From: Pseudomonas sp.
GTDB lineage: Bacteria > Pseudomonadota > Gammaproteobacteria > Pseudomonadales > Pseudomonadaceae
DNA length: 64,000 nucleotides
Assembly (NCBI RefSeq): GCF_030690725.1
Contig: NZ_JAUYGD010000037.1
Span: forward strand, 1 to 64,000
Direction: 5' to 3'
Position 1 is the first letter of the stretch, and every line of letters begins with the position of its first letter. The translations under genes and the position numbers were made by a program. Below the pieces are notes generated by a model. That model saw only the letters and a list, made by a program, of their open reading frames with translations, did no database searches and was not told the DNA's origin. Below are positions 20,470 to 31,077 of the stretch, one piece after another.

Positions 20470-23400
20470 GGGTTAACCACAAGCCCGGCCGCGCTACGGC
20501 CGCTGACCCGCCGCGACAGGCGGTCGAAGTACAGGTAGATCACTGGCGTGGTAAACAGCGTCAGCACTTGGCTCAGCAGCAGCCCACCAACCATCACCAG
20601 GCCCAGCGGCTGGCGCAGTTCAGCCCCGGAGCCAGTCGCCAGCATCAGCGGGATCGCGCCAAACAGCGCGGCCAGGGTGGTCATCAGAATCGGCCGAAAG
20701 CGCAGCAGCGCCGCCTGGTAAATCGCCGCTTCCGGCTGCATGCCCTGGTTGCGTTCGGCGTCGAGGGCGAAGTCGATCATCATGATGGCGTTCTTCTTGA
20801 CGATGCCAATCAGCAAGATGATGCCGATGATCGCAATCAACCCCAGCTCGTTTCCGCTGAGCAGCAAGGCCAGCAGCGCGCCGACCCCGGCCGAGGGCAA
20901 GGTGGAGAGAATGGTGATCGGGTGGATATAGCTCTCGTAGAGCACGCCAAGCACGATGTACATGGTGACGATGGCCGCCAGAATCAGCAGCAGGGTGCTC
21001 GACAAGGAGGCGCGGAAGGCTTCAGCCGCGCCCTGGAAGCGGCTCTGCACCGCCGACGGAATGCCGATCTCCTGTTCGACCCGTTCGATCACCGCCACCG
21101 CCTCGCCCAGCGATACGCCGCTGGCCAGGTTGAATGACAGGGTGGCGGCCGGGAATTGACCGATGTGGTTGATCAACAGGCTGGCGGCGCGCTCCTCGAC
21201 CTGGGCCAGGGTCGACAGTGCGACCTGCTGGCCATCGGCGGCCTTGACGTGTATCTGCCGCAGCGCCGCTGGGCCGATGCTGCCGGCGTTCTCGCTTTCC
21301 AGCACCACGCGGTACTGGCTGGCCTGGGTGTATATGGTGGAAATCTGCCGCTGGCCGAAGGCGTCGTACAGCGCGTTGTCGATATCGGCAATGCTTACGC
21401 CAAGGCGCCCGGCCATATCGCGGTCGATCTGCAGAAACACCTGCAGGCCGCGGTTCTGCAGGTCGCTGGCCACGTCAGTCAGCTCCGGCTGCTCGCGCAA
21501 CGCACTGACCAGCTTGGGCACCCACTCTTCGAGCAGGCTGATATCCGGCGACTCCATGCTGAACTGGAACTGCGTGCGGCTGACCCGATCCTCGATGGAC
21601 AGGTCCTGCACCGGCTGCAGGTACAGCTCGATTCCGGGAATCCGCGCCAGTTCCGGGCGCAGCCGCTCGATGATTTGGCTGGCGCTGACATCGCGCTCGG
21701 CCCGTGGCGTCAGGTTGATTAACAGGCGGCCGCTGTTCAGCGTCGGGTTGTCACCGTCCACGCCGATGTAGGACGACAGGCTGGCCACGGCCGGGTCCTG
21801 CAGAATGACTTCGGCCAGGCGTTGCTGGCGCTCGCTCATGGCGCGGAAGGAAATCGACTGCGGCGCCTCGGAAATGCCCTGGATCACCCCGGTGTCCTGC
21901 ACCGGGAAAAAGCCCTTGGGCACGGCCAGGTACAGCACTACGGTCAGCGCCATCGTGCCGATGGCCACCAGCAGGGTCAGCGGCTGATGCTTGAGCACCC
22001 AGGTCAGCCACACGCCGTAACGGGCGATCATGCCGTCGATTACCGCCCCGGCGGCGCGGTAGAAACGCCCTTCTTCCTCGGGCTTTTCCGCCTTGAGCAG
22101 GCGTGCGCACATCATTGGCGTCAGGGTCAGCGACACCACCAGGGAAATCAGAATGGCTACCGCCAGGGTGATGGCGAATTCGCGGAACAGCCGCCCGACC
22201 ACGTCGGCCATAAACAGCAGCGGAATCAGCACGGCGATCAGCGAGATGGTCAGCGACACCAGGGTAAAGCCGATCTGCCGCGCGCCTTTCAGCGCCGCAT
22301 TTAGCGGCGTTTCGCCCTCCTCCAGATGACGGGTGATGTTCTCCAGCATGACGATGGCATCGTCCACCACAAAGCCAGTGGCGATGGTCAGCGCCATCAG
22401 CGTCAGGTTGTTGATGGTGAAACCGGCCAGGTACATCACGCCGAAGGTGCCGATCAGCGACAGCGGCACGACGATGGACGGGATGATGGTCGCTGAAACC
22501 TTGCGCAGAAACAGGAAGGTCACCAGCACGACCAGGGCGATGGCCAGCAATAGCTCATGCTGCACACCCTTGACCGCGGCGCGGATGGTTTCGGTGCGGT
22601 CGGTCAGCACGCTGACCTCGACGCTGGCCGGCAGCCCCTGAGTCAGGTTGGGCAGCAGGGTCTGAATACTGTCGACCACATCAATCACGTTGGCACCGGG
22701 TTGGCGCTGCACATTGACCAGTACCGCTTCGTTGCGATTGGCCCAGGCGGCCAGGCGCTGGTTTTCCGCGCCATCGATGATCTCGGCGACATCTTTAAGG
22801 CGCAGCGTGGCGCCGTTCTGGTAGCCGAGAATCAGCTCGCGGTATTCGTCGACGGATTTCAGCTGGTCGTTGGCATCCAGCTGCGACACCCGGGTCGGGC
22901 CGTCGAAGTTGCCCTTGGGCTGATTGACGTTGCTGGCGGTGATCAGCGTGCGTACATCGCTGAGGTTCAAGCCATAAGAAGCCAGCGCTTCCGGGTTGAC
23001 CCGCAAACGCACCGCCGGGCGTTGCCCGCCGGCCAGGGTGACCAGACCGACGCCGCTGGTTTGCGCAAGCTTCTGCGCCAGGCGGGTATCGACCAGGTCG
23101 AACACCTGCGGCAGCGGCATGGTTTTCGAGCTGATGGCCAGGGTCAGTACCGGGGTGTCGGCCGGGTTGACCTTGTTGTACACCGGCGGTGCGGGCAGAT
23201 CGCTGGGCAGCAGGTTGCTCGCGCCATTGATCGCCGCCTGCACTTCCTGTTCGGCGACATCCAGCTTCACCTCCAGGTTAAAGCGCAGGGTAATTACCGA
23301 GGCGCCGCCCGAGCTGGTCGAAGACATCTGTTTTAGCCCGGCCATCTGGCCGAACTGGCGCTCCAGCGGCGCGGTGACCGCACTGGTCATCACATCCGGG

Positions 23401-23564
23401 CTGGCGCCGGGATACAGGGTCATCACCCGGATGGTCGGGTAATCCACTTCCGGCAGCGCCGAGACCGGCAGCAAGCGGTAGGCGATCAGACCGCTCAAGA
23501 AGATCGCCAGCATGATCAGCGTGGTGGCGACCGGGCGCAGGATAAACAGGCGAGAGGCGTTCAT
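20466..23564 (-). CDS. muxB: RND multidrug efflux transporter, MuxB subunit
   Basis: A 1032-residue RND permease paralogous to MuxC. It has the same architecture: TM1 at about 12-30, large periplasmic loops, and TM4 with [19 protein letters not shown] carrying the proton-relay aspartates. The second-half segment [20 protein letters not shown] and the TM region [15 protein letters not shown] are shared with MdtB/MuxB. In P. aeruginosa MuxABC-OpmB handles aztreonam, novobiocin, macrolides and tetracycline; the same gene order here supports the same system, although substrates may differ. It overlaps muxA and muxC by 4 bases on each side. Confidence 0.95.
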   Translation of the reverse strand: MNASRLFILRPVATTLIMLAIFLSGLIAYRLLPVSALPEVDYPTIRVMTLYPGASPDVMTSAVTAPLERQFGQMAGLKQMSSTSSGGASVITLRFNLEVKLDVAEQEVQAAINGASNLLPSDLPAPPVYNKVNPADTPVLTLAISSKTMPLPQVFDLVDTRLAQKLAQTSGVGLVTLAGGQRPAVRLRVNPEALASYGLNLSDVRTLITASNVNQPKGNFDGPTRVSQLDANDQLKSVDEYRELILGYQNGATLRLKDVAEIIDGAENQRLAAWANRNEAVLVNVQRQPGANVIDVVDSIQTLLPNLTQGLPASVEVSVLTDRTETIRAAVKGVQHELLLAIALVVLVTFLFLRKVSATIIPSIVVPLSLIGTFGVMYLAGFTINNLTLMALTIATGFVVDDAIVMLENITRHLEEGETPLNAALKGARQIGFTLVSLTISLIAVLIPLLFMADVVGRLFREFAITLAVAILISLVVSLTLTPMMCARLLKAEKPEEEGRFYRAAGAVIDGMIARYGVWLTWVLKHQPLTLLVAIGTMALTVVLYLAVPKGFFPVQDTGVIQGISEAPQSISFRAMSERQQRLAEVILQDPAVASLSSYIGVDGDNPTLNSGRLLINLTPRAERDVSASQIIERLRPELARIPGIELYLQPVQDLSIEDRVSRTQFQFSMESPDISLLEEWVPKLVSALREQPELTDVASDLQNRGLQVFLQIDRDMAGRLGVSIADIDNALYDAFGQRQISTIYTQASQYRVVLESENAGSIGPAALRQIHVKAADGQQVALSTLAQVEERAASLLINHIGQFPAATLSFNLASGVSLGEAVAVIERVEQEIGIPSAVQSRFQGAAEAFRASLSSTLLLILAAIVTMYIVLGVLYESYIHPITILSTLPSAGVGALLALLLSGNELGLIAIIGIILLIGIVKKNAIMMIDFALDAERNQGMQPEAAIYQAALLRFRPILMTTLAALFGAIPLMLATGSGAELRQPLGLVMVGGLLLSQVLTLFTTPVIYLYFDRLSRRVSGRSAAGLVVNP

Positions 23565-24787
23565 TGGACGCGCGGCGCTCCTTTGCGCTCAGGCGTATCA
23601 GCTTCCGTCTGAGCGGCAACCGGTTTGTCGCCGATCACTTCGACCGGATTGCCCGAACGCAGACGGTCGGTGCCTTCCAGCACCAGGCGATCACCGGCTT
23701 TGAGGCCCTGCTCGACCACGCTGAGCTGGCCGTCGCTGGCGCCAACGCTGATCGGCGTCAGCTGCACCTTGTCTTCAGCGTCCACCACATAGGCGAAGGT
23801 GCCGCTGGCGCCGAACTGCAGCGCGGCGGCTGGCATCAGGGTGACGTTCTGCAGGGTTTTCACCCGCAGGCGCACGTTGACGAACTGATTGGGGAAGAGC
23901 ATTTCTTCGGCGTTGGCGAAGCGTGCCTTGAGCTTGACCGTGCCGGTGGCCGTGTCGATCAGGTTGTCGACGCTTTCCAGCTCACCTTCGGCCAGTTTGA
24001 GCTTTTCACTGCGGTCCCAGGCCTCGACGGCCAGGGTTGCGCCGCTACGCAGCTGCTGCACCACCGCCGGCAATTCGGCTTCGGGCAGGGTAAACATCAC
24101 GGCAATCGGCAGAGTCTGGGTAATCACCACCAGCGGTAATGCATCGCCGGAGCTAACCAGGTTGCCGACATCGGCCTGGCGGATGCCCAGGCGGCCGCTA
24201 ATAGGCGCGCGCACCTGGGTGAAATCCAGGTTCAGCCGCGCAGTGGCAACATTCGCCTGCAGGCTTTTGATCCCGCCACGGTATTGGTTGACCAGGGCTT
24301 CCTGGGTGTCGAGGGTCTGCTTGGCAATCGAATCTTCAGCAAACAGACCGCGGTAGCGCGCCAGATCCAGCTCGGCATTACGCAGCTGCGCCTGGCTTTC
24401 CTGCAGCGCGCCTTGAGCTTGCTGCAGGGCGATCTCGTAAGAGCGCGGATCGATCACTGCGAGCAGGTCGCCGGCCTTGACCTGCTGGCCATCCTTGAAC
24501 AGCAGCTTGACCAGCTCACCCTCCACCCGGCCACGCACATTCACCGTGTTGTAGGCAGTGACGGTGCCCAGGGCCTTGAGCTCAATCGGGAAATCACCCT
24601 GGCTGACAGTCGCCACGCGCACCGGCACCGGCCCGCCATCGCGCCAAGGCCCGCCACGCTTGGGCGCTTCCGGCGGGCTGGGCCAGAACCACCACAGCAA
24701 TAAGGCGAGAACAGCCAGCGCGAGCGAGCCGACCAGCCATTGGCGCGACAGGTTGCGAGGACGGGGGGTGAGCTGTGTATCAGGCAT
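23561..24787 (-). CDS. muxA: RND efflux periplasmic adaptor MuxA
   Basis: A 408-residue membrane fusion protein with an N-terminal anchor at about 18-36 ([19 protein letters not shown]), a lipoyl domain ([20 protein letters not shown] and [19 protein letters not shown]), an alpha hairpin ([20 protein letters not shown]) and a beta-barrel ending in [19 protein letters not shown]. It bridges MuxBC and OpmB. I chose ATG 24787 because AAGGAAG lies 11 bases upstream; the GTG at 24799 would overlap that ribosome site. First gene of the operon; its promoter should lie in 24788-24934. No regulator gene is adjacent. Confidence 0.93.
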   Translation of the reverse strand: MPDTQLTPRPRNLSRQWLVGSLALAVLALLLWWFWPSPPEAPKRGGPWRDGGPVPVRVATVSQGDFPIELKALGTVTAYNTVNVRGRVEGELVKLLFKDGQQVKAGDLLAVIDPRSYEIALQQAQGALQESQAQLRNAELDLARYRGLFAEDSIAKQTLDTQEALVNQYRGGIKSLQANVATARLNLDFTQVRAPISGRLGIRQADVGNLVSSGDALPLVVITQTLPIAVMFTLPEAELPAVVQQLRSGATLAVEAWDRSEKLKLAEGELESVDNLIDTATGTVKLKARFANAEEMLFPNQFVNVRLRVKTLQNVTLMPAAALQFGASGTFAYVVDAEDKVQLTPISVGASDGQLSVVEQGLKAGDRLVLEGTDRLRSGNPVEVIGDKPVAAQTEADTPERKGAPRVQ

Positions 24788-24934
24788 GGCAACGATCACT
24801 TCCTTGGGGAGCGTGAACGATATGCAGTATCAGCCGGCCTGCAAAGCTTCTTTACCGCCTATTTACCTTTTCCTTACGTAACTAAATATCTGATCCACAT
24901 ATGAAAAGTGCTTGTCATAAAAACCTGCATCAAC

Positions 24935-24961
24935 AAAAACGGCCTGCAGAGCAGGCCGTTG
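24935..24961 (-). terminator. Rho-independent terminator of tpx
   Basis: On the minus strand a 10-bp GC-rich stem (AACGGCCTGC with GCAGGCCGTT, 3-4 base loop) runs straight into TTTTTG. It lies about 20 bases after the tpx stop codon and insulates tpx from muxA. Confidence 0.92.
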
Positions 24962-24980
24962 GACACACATTGAGCGGGTG

Positions 24981-25481
24981 TTACTTGAGCGCAGCAATCG
25001 CGGCGTCGTAGTTCGGCTCATCGGCAATTTCGCCAACCAGCTCGCTGTGCAGCACCTTGTCGTTTTCATCCAGCACCACGACTGCGCGAGCGGCAACACC
25101 CACCAGCGGGCCGCTGGCAATGGCCACGCCGTAGTTCTGCAGGAAGTCAGCGCCACGCATGGTCGACAGGTTGATCACGTTTTCCAGACCTTCAGTACCG
25201 CAGAAACGCGCCTGGGCGAACGGCAGGTCGGTGGAGATACACAGCACCACGGTGTTGGCCAGCTTGCTTGCGCTGGCATTGAACGTACGCACCGAGGTGG
25301 CGCAGGTCGGGGTGTCGACGCTTGGGAAAATGTTCAGAACTTTGCGCTTGCCGGCCAGGCTGGCCAGGCTCACATCGCTCAGGTCACCGGCAACCAGGCT
25401 AAACGCCGGCGCTTGCTGACCAATTTGCGGCAGTTGACCGGTGACTTCAATCGGGGAACCTTTGAGGGTGACTTGTGCCAT
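24981..25481 (-). CDS. tpx: Thiol peroxidase Tpx
   Basis: A 166-residue atypical 2-Cys peroxiredoxin. The peroxidatic C60 is in [17 protein letters not shown] and the resolving C94 in [13 protein letters not shown], the spacing of bacterial Tpx. It reduces hydrogen and alkyl hydroperoxides using thioredoxin. The start MAQVTLKG at 25481 is the family-standard N-terminus; a longer frame to 25571 is spurious and would run into the hairpin at 25526-25561. It is monocistronic, with its own terminator. Together with katG and the haem peroxidase at 57553 it is one of three peroxide-handling genes in the window. Confidence 0.96.
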   Translation of the reverse strand: MAQVTLKGSPIEVTGQLPQIGQQAPAFSLVAGDLSDVSLASLAGKRKVLNIFPSVDTPTCATSVRTFNASASKLANTVVLCISTDLPFAQARFCGTEGLENVINLSTMRGADFLQNYGVAIASGPLVGVAARAVVVLDENDKVLHSELVGEIADEPNYDAAIAALK

Positions 25482-25525
25482 GGGATTGATCCTTATCAGT
25501 GGAAATGAGGGGCGGAAAACAAGTA

Positions 25526-25561
25526 AGGGCGCGAACCTGCCAAATGGCAAGCTCGCGCCCT
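25526..25561 (-). terminator. Long hairpin upstream of tpx
   Basis: A nine-base outer stem (AGGGCGCGA / TCGCGCCCT) encloses an inner TGCC-AAAT-GGCA hairpin; on the minus strand it is followed by TTACTTGTTTT. It could terminate the AGCS symporter transcript before tpx, or be a structured leader of tpx. Confidence 0.6.
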
Positions 25562-25568
25562 CTTGAAG

Positions 25569-25709
25569 CAAACCGTTGAAAAACGTAAGCGAGGCAGGCA
25601 GGACAAGGCAAAAACAGGCGAGGAAGCGGAGTTTACGGGTTTGTAAATGAGCATTCCGAGCCTGTTTTTAACGCAGTACTGCCAACGCAGGTAGTTTTTC
25701 AACGGTTTG
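25569..25709. repeat. 141-bp element with 16-bp perfect terminal inverted repeats
   Basis: The ends CAAACCGTTGAAAAAC and GTTTTTCAACGGTTTG are exact inverted repeats. A second nested pair, AAAAACAGGC and GCCTGTTTTT, and a GTTTAC/GTAAA pair lie inside. It carries no open reading frame of note, so it looks like a MITE-type or structured intergenic repeat between the symporter and tpx. I have an impression that similar sequences recur in Pseudomonas genomes, which needs a search. Confidence 0.8.
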
Positions 25710-25770
25710 CCAGGGTGGGCAAGCATAGCTGACCAGAAAGTCAGACTACCCTGCCCGCCCAGGCGACACA

Positions 25771-27114
25771 TCAATTTTTTGCGAAGTGATCCTTGGTCAG
25801 CTTGACCACGATCGGACTGAGCAACAGCAGCGACAACAGGTTAGGGATCGCCATCAGACCGTTGAGGGTATCGGCCACCAGCCAGGCGAAGTCCAGCTGG
25901 GCAATCGCGCCAAACGGCACAGCAATCACCCAGAGAATGCGGAACGGCAGGATCGACTTGGTGCCGACCATGTATTCCCAGCACTTCTCGCCGAAATAGC
26001 TCCAACCGAGGATGGTGGTAAAGGCAAACACCACCAGGGCGATAGTCAGAATATAACCACCGACGCCAGGCATGGCCTGCTCGAAGGCTGCCGCCGACAG
26101 CGCTGCACCGCTGGCACCGCTGGTCCATACGCCGGAGGTGATGATCGCCAGGCCAGTCATCGAGCAGATGATGATGGTGTCGATAAAGGTCCCGAGCATG
26201 CCGATCATCCCCGAACGTACCGGGCTATTGGTGGTGCCGGCCGCCTGAGCGATACCTGCAGTACCCAGGCCTGCTTCGTTGGAGAAAATACCGCGCGCCA
26301 CACCGAAGCGAATCGCTGCCATTACCGCTGCACCGGCAAAACCACCGGTAGCCGCAATCGGGGTAAAGGCGTAGGTGAAGATCATTTCAAAGGCCGCCGG
26401 GATTTCCGCGGCATTGACCACCAGCACCACCAACGCGGCGATGATGTAGGCGACACACATAAACGGCACCAGGGTCGCCGCCACTTTACCGATACGCTTG
26501 ATACCGCCGAGGATCACCATGCCAACAAACAGCATGGTCACCACGCCGGTGACCCACAGCGGAATGTTGAAGGTGGTGTGCAAGGCTGCAGCCATGCTGT
26601 TGACCTGCACCATATTGCCGATACCGAAACCGGCAAAGCCGCCGAAGATGGCGAACGCGGTACCCAGCCACAGCCACTTTTTGCCTAGGCCGTTTTTGAT
26701 CGCGTACATCGGGCCGCCGACGTGTTCGCCGCGCTTATCCTTCTCGCGGTAATGCACCGCCAGCACCACTTCGCAGTACTTGGTGGCCATGCCGACCAGT
26801 GCGGTACACCACATCCAGAACAATGCACCTGGGCCGCCGAGGAAGATTGCGGTGGCCACACCGGCGATATTACCGGTACCCACAGTGGCGGCCAGGCAGG
26901 TCATCAATGCCTGGAACGGGCTGATCTCGCCGCTCTCAGCATCGCCTTTCTGGCGGCCTTGCCACATCAGTTTGAAGCCGGCGCCGATCTTGCTCAGCGG
27001 CATGAATTTCAGGCGCAACATGAGGAACAGACCGGTGCCGAGAATCAGCACCAGCATGGGCGGGCCCCAGACCACGCCATTGAGTTGATTGACCAGGGTG
27101 TTGACGAATTCCAT
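25771..27114 (-). CDS. AGCS family alanine/glycine:sodium symporter
   Basis: A 447-residue membrane protein with about eleven spans. The N-terminal GVVWGPPMLVLILGTGLFLM, the segment LAATVGTGNIAGVATAIFLGG and GVARGIFSNEAGLGTAG are signature AGCS (AlsT/DagA) motifs. It imports alanine or glycine with sodium. Two ATGs are possible (27120 and 27114); AGGA lies 7 bases before 27114 and only one base before 27120, so the second is preferred. Stands alone; the 141-bp repeat and a hairpin follow it. No nearby amino-acid catabolic gene specifies the substrate further. Confidence 0.93.
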   Translation of the reverse strand: MEFVNTLVNQLNGVVWGPPMLVLILGTGLFLMLRLKFMPLSKIGAGFKLMWQGRQKGDAESGEISPFQALMTCLAATVGTGNIAGVATAIFLGGPGALFWMWCTALVGMATKYCEVVLAVHYREKDKRGEHVGGPMYAIKNGLGKKWLWLGTAFAIFGGFAGFGIGNMVQVNSMAAALHTTFNIPLWVTGVVTMLFVGMVILGGIKRIGKVAATLVPFMCVAYIIAALVVLVVNAAEIPAAFEMIFTYAFTPIAATGGFAGAAVMAAIRFGVARGIFSNEAGLGTAGIAQAAGTTNSPVRSGMIGMLGTFIDTIIICSMTGLAIITSGVWTSGASGAALSAAAFEQAMPGVGGYILTIALVVFAFTTILGWSYFGEKCWEYMVGTKSILPFRILWVIAVPFGAIAQLDFAWLVADTLNGLMAIPNLLSLLLLSPIVVKLTKDHFAKN

Positions 27115-27408
27115 GCTCATTTCCTTATTCTTGTAGTGAACGCGAGGTGGGTAGCCTTCGCTTGTCCGATTGCCGGGTAGGCCAGGCTGTTACGCAGAAC
27201 GCGAGCCGGGTTGGCGCGCCTGCAAACAACGGATCGGGCTATACCAGTCAGCGCAATGACTGCCCGGTGATCAGCGGCGGTCAGTATATGAAGACTGTGA
27301 TAGTGGTTTTCACTGTTTAGATTTCAACGCTCAGACGTTTTGAGCGAGGGGCGCAATTTAAACGCGAATTAACTGGGTTAATCCAGCGTTGCCCCGCAGA
27401 AACATGGC

Positions 27409-30400
27409 CTAGAAATCGCGTCGATAGAACAAATCCAGGGAGCTGGCCAACCCGCTGGCAGCCTCTAGGTAGAGCCGTCGGCTCAGCTCATAACGCAAGG
27501 CGATGGTATTGGCTGGCTCGAATACCCCGACGCCGTAACGCAGGCTCAAACGCTCGGACAGGTTGCCGCTGGCCACCACGCTGGTGGTCACCCCCGAGCC
27601 CTGGGTGTCGAGTTGAAAATCGCTGATGCCCAGGCCCTGCGCCAAGGTATTGACCAGCGGTGCACTGCCGGCCATGCCCAGGGCCAGCGCAGCTTGCGCC
27701 AGCATGCTGTTGTCACCACCGCCCTGCCCCAGCGGCCGGCCCATAACCAGATAGGACAGCGCTTGCTCCTGGCTCATGGCCGGCTCAGAAAACACCGTAC
27801 TGGTCGGTTGCGCGGCATTGCCACTGAGGCGCAGGCCGGCGGTCACGTCATCGACCTGGCGCACCGCCTCGATATCGAGAAACGGCTGATCGATAGGCCC
27901 GGCAAACAGCAGGCGCGCGCGGCGCACATTCAGGCGCTGACCATAGGCGCGGAATCGGCCCTTGTTCAGGCTCAACTCGCCACGGGTATCCAGGTCATTG
28001 CCGATATGCACGCGGCCGAGCAGCTCGGCCTCCAGGCCAAAGCCGCTGAAGGTCAGGCGCTGCTGGCCGACTTCAACATCGATATCCATGGCGATTGCCG
28101 TGGCCTGCTGCTGCGTGCTGTCGCGGCCCACCACCACGGCATCGCTGGAAACCTGCACAGTTGAGGGCGGCAGTTCGCGCACTTGAATCTTGCCGCTGGG
28201 AATCAGCACCTTGCCGGCCACTGCCAGCTGTTCACCACGCAGGCTCAGGCGCAGATCCGGCGCGACTTCCAGCGCGGCGTAGGGCTCCACCGTCACCGGC
28301 AGCTGGCTGCCGCGCAGCTGCATGTCAGCTAGCAATCCATCGGCCCAGCTCAGCTCGCCATTCAGGCTGCCCTGGCCCTGCTCGCCACTGCGCCAATCGC
28401 CCTCCAGCTGCAGCCGCTCACCCTCGATGCGCGCCTGTAGTTGCAGCTGCTCGATATTCATCGGCAGCTCGCCACCGGCTACTTCGCCATTAACCACGCG
28501 CAGGTTGCCGTTGATCTGCGGCGCCAGCAGCCCGCCTGACAAGGTGCCCGCGCCATTCAGTTGCCCGGCAATACGCTCGACCATCGGCACAAATGGACGG
28601 GCCAGCGCCAGATCCAGGCCATTTAGGCGGAAGCTGCCAGACAGCGGCTTGCTCGCTGGGCGCGGATCAAGCTGGGCCTGCAGCGACAGCTCGCCAATGG
28701 CCGGGCCGCGCAACTCCAGCAGGCTGTCGATGCGTTGCGGGCGCAATTGCGCGCTCAGGCGCAGGCTGTCGTAGGCAAAGTCCAACCACTGTTGTTGATC
28801 ACGAATACGCCAGATACCGCTGCCGGCATCCAACTCCAGGCTGCCATTCGGCCCGCTGGCCGGCAGATCCAGCTGCAGCCGGCCATTGAGCTGGCCTTGC
28901 CAGGCGAAGTCCTTGGGCCACCACTGCGCCAGGCTATCCATGGGGAAGTTGCTTAGCTGGTAGTTCAGCTTGGGCTGCGGCAGCAGGCGCTGCTCCGCGC
29001 CACACAGGCTGGCAGCGCCAGAACGCCAGCAATGTGCGCCCAGGCTGAGCAGCCCATTGGCCAGCCGCACCAGCGTGGCCGGCTGTTGCAGGCGCCAATT
29101 CTGGCCGCCGCTTTGCACCTCGCCACGGCTCAGGCTGCCGCGCCAGTTGCCCTTATCCAGCTTGCCGGCCAGGGCCAGCTGACTTTGCAGCAAGGGCCCT
29201 TGCAGTTGCAGTTCAAGGCTTTGTTGCTGCTGATCACCGGCGGCAGTGACATCCAGGCGACCCAGTTCGGTTTCACCCAGCTGAATTCCCAATGCCTCCA
29301 GGGTTACTCGGCCGCGTTGGGCGCTGTTCAGGCTGGCATCGAGTTTGAGCTGTTGCAGGCGTTGGTCATCAAAGGCCAACCGCAGGCCTTGCAGCTGCAA
29401 CTGCCCCTGGGGTGCTTGCAGGTTGCCGGCCAGATCCAGCTGACCATTGAGTTGGCCCTGCAAGCCCGGCCAGAGCTGCCCCAGCCGCGGCATTGCCAGC
29501 AGCAATTGACCGCTCAGCTGTTGACGCAGCGCCGCTTGGCCGCTGATGCGGTTATCCCCCAGGCGGATATCCAGGGCACTCAACTCGCCTTGCTCCAGGC
29601 CGCCGGCAAACTTCGCCAGCAGCTTGGCTGGCTGCCCGCGCAAACGGCCAGTGAGGTCGATATCGGCGTTAAGGTTCAGTTGCTGATTGATCAGGCTGCC
29701 GGAGCTGTTTAACGGGCCGGCCAGCGTGCCAGGCAGTTCGGCCAACCAGTAGGCCGGATCGAACTGGCTCAACTGCAAACGCACATCCCAGCTGAGCTGC
29801 TCGGCAAACCCCAGGCTGACCTGGCCCTCGGCGCGGCCTTGGCCGGCTTGCAGGCGCAGCTCAGGCAGATACAGCTTCTGTAGATCGCCACTCAGCGGGC
29901 TTTGCAGGCTAAAAGCGCCGGCCGGGCCATCCAGCTCGGCGGCAAAATGGCCGAGGTAGTTGCCATCCTGATAGGCCAACTCACCACTGAGCGTGCGCAA
30001 CGCCACCGGCAGCTCTTCTTCCAGGGGATAGAGACGCTGCCAGGGAAAGTTCTGCCAGTTGACGCGGCTGTCCAGGCTCAGGCCCTGCTGCCAGTTCAGC
30101 TCGCCGCTGACGATTACTTGCTGCTCAGGTTCGGCCGTAAGGCTCAGGTTGCTGATGCTCGCACCGTCAGCCTTAAGCAGCCCCGCTAACGCCAGGGCAA
30201 TTGGCCCCTCGGTTGCCGGCAAGCTGGCACTGCCGGAGACCTGGTAGCCGGCCTGCAGATCGCCCTGGGCATTGAGCTCAACCTGCTCAAGACTCAAGGT
30301 ATCGGGCAGTTCAGCACTGGCCTTGAAGGTGGCAACCTGCAAGCGCAGTTGCGCCGGCAGATGCTCCGCCAGCGGCTGCAGCCAGCCAGTCAGTTCACCA

Positions 30401-31077
30401 TGCAAATATCCGCTGCTGCTGGCTTTCAGTTGCACCCGCTCGCGCAGCTCACCTTTAAGCTGCAGCGCCACCGGCCAGGCCTGTTGCTCGGGCGCCGGCA
30501 ATTGCAGTTGCCCGCTCAGTTGCAGCGGCCAGCTGCCGGAGGTTTGCAGCTGGCCCTGCAGCGCCACCTGCAGATCGGCGTTATGCACGCTGAGGTTATC
30601 GATCTGAATGCCCTGCGCAGTCCAGCGTGCGGCCAGCTGCAGGCCTTGCAGCTGCTCGACGCCATTGAGCTGCAGGCTGTCGATATGCACCTGCCCCAGC
30701 TGCAACGCCAGCGGCAAGCTCAGGTCCGGCAGGCTAAATGGCTCGCTGCTGGGCTGCTCATCATCCGGGAAAACCAGACTGATCGGCCCGCTGTGCAGTT
30801 GCTCGATACACAGGGTCAAGCGCAGCAAGCAGGCTGGCGACCAATCCAGACTAGGCGCCATTACCTGCACGCTATTCTCGCCTTGCTGCCAGCGCAGCTC
30901 TGTCGTGCTCCAGCTGCCGCCCAGGCGACCGTTGAAGTCGTCTACCTGCAAGCCCGGCACCTGCGTCAATAACCAGCGGCTGCCAGCCTGGGTGCCCAGC
31001 AGCAGACTCAGGCTGATGACCAGCACCAGCAGCAGCCCTAGCAGACTGAACAGCCCATTACGCAGCCCGCGCTTCAC
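27409..31077 (-). CDS. tamB: Translocation and assembly module subunit TamB
   Basis: A 1222-residue AsmA-like/DUF490 protein with an N-terminal signal anchor (about 8-28, GLFSLLGLLLVLVISLSLLLG) and a very long run of beta-strand-rich repeats dominated by Leu/Gln (LQLSGQLQLPA patterns), the lipid-groove architecture of TamB. The conserved DUF490 domain ends in DLFYRRDF. TamB spans the periplasm, working with TamA in outer-membrane protein assembly and phospholipid transport. Its start codon is GTG overlapping the tamA stop as GTGA, so translation is coupled. Length is close to the usual ~1250 residues. Confidence 0.95.
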   Translation of the reverse strand: MKRGLRNGLFSLLGLLLVLVISLSLLLGTQAGSRWLLTQVPGLQVDDFNGRLGGSWSTTELRWQQGENSVQVMAPSLDWSPACLLRLTLCIEQLHSGPISLVFPDDEQPSSEPFSLPDLSLPLALQLGQVHIDSLQLNGVEQLQGLQLAARWTAQGIQIDNLSVHNADLQVALQGQLQTSGSWPLQLSGQLQLPAPEQQAWPVALQLKGELRERVQLKASSSGYLHGELTGWLQPLAEHLPAQLRLQVATFKASAELPDTLSLEQVELNAQGDLQAGYQVSGSASLPATEGPIALALAGLLKADGASISNLSLTAEPEQQVIVSGELNWQQGLSLDSRVNWQNFPWQRLYPLEEELPVALRTLSGELAYQDGNYLGHFAAELDGPAGAFSLQSPLSGDLQKLYLPELRLQAGQGRAEGQVSLGFAEQLSWDVRLQLSQFDPAYWLAELPGTLAGPLNSSGSLINQQLNLNADIDLTGRLRGQPAKLLAKFAGGLEQGELSALDIRLGDNRISGQAALRQQLSGQLLLAMPRLGQLWPGLQGQLNGQLDLAGNLQAPQGQLQLQGLRLAFDDQRLQQLKLDASLNSAQRGRVTLEALGIQLGETELGRLDVTAAGDQQQQSLELQLQGPLLQSQLALAGKLDKGNWRGSLSRGEVQSGGQNWRLQQPATLVRLANGLLSLGAHCWRSGAASLCGAEQRLLPQPKLNYQLSNFPMDSLAQWWPKDFAWQGQLNGRLQLDLPASGPNGSLELDAGSGIWRIRDQQQWLDFAYDSLRLSAQLRPQRIDSLLELRGPAIGELSLQAQLDPRPASKPLSGSFRLNGLDLALARPFVPMVERIAGQLNGAGTLSGGLLAPQINGNLRVVNGEVAGGELPMNIEQLQLQARIEGERLQLEGDWRSGEQGQGSLNGELSWADGLLADMQLRGSQLPVTVEPYAALEVAPDLRLSLRGEQLAVAGKVLIPSGKIQVRELPPSTVQVSSDAVVVGRDSTQQQATAIAMDIDVEVGQQRLTFSGFGLEAELLGRVHIGNDLDTRGELSLNKGRFRAYGQRLNVRRARLLFAGPIDQPFLDIEAVRQVDDVTAGLRLSGNAAQPTSTVFSEPAMSQEQALSYLVMGRPLGQGGGDNSMLAQAALALGMAGSAPLVNTLAQGLGISDFQLDTQGSGVTTSVVASGNLSERLSLRYGVGVFEPANTIALRYELSRRLYLEAASGLASSLDLFYRRDF

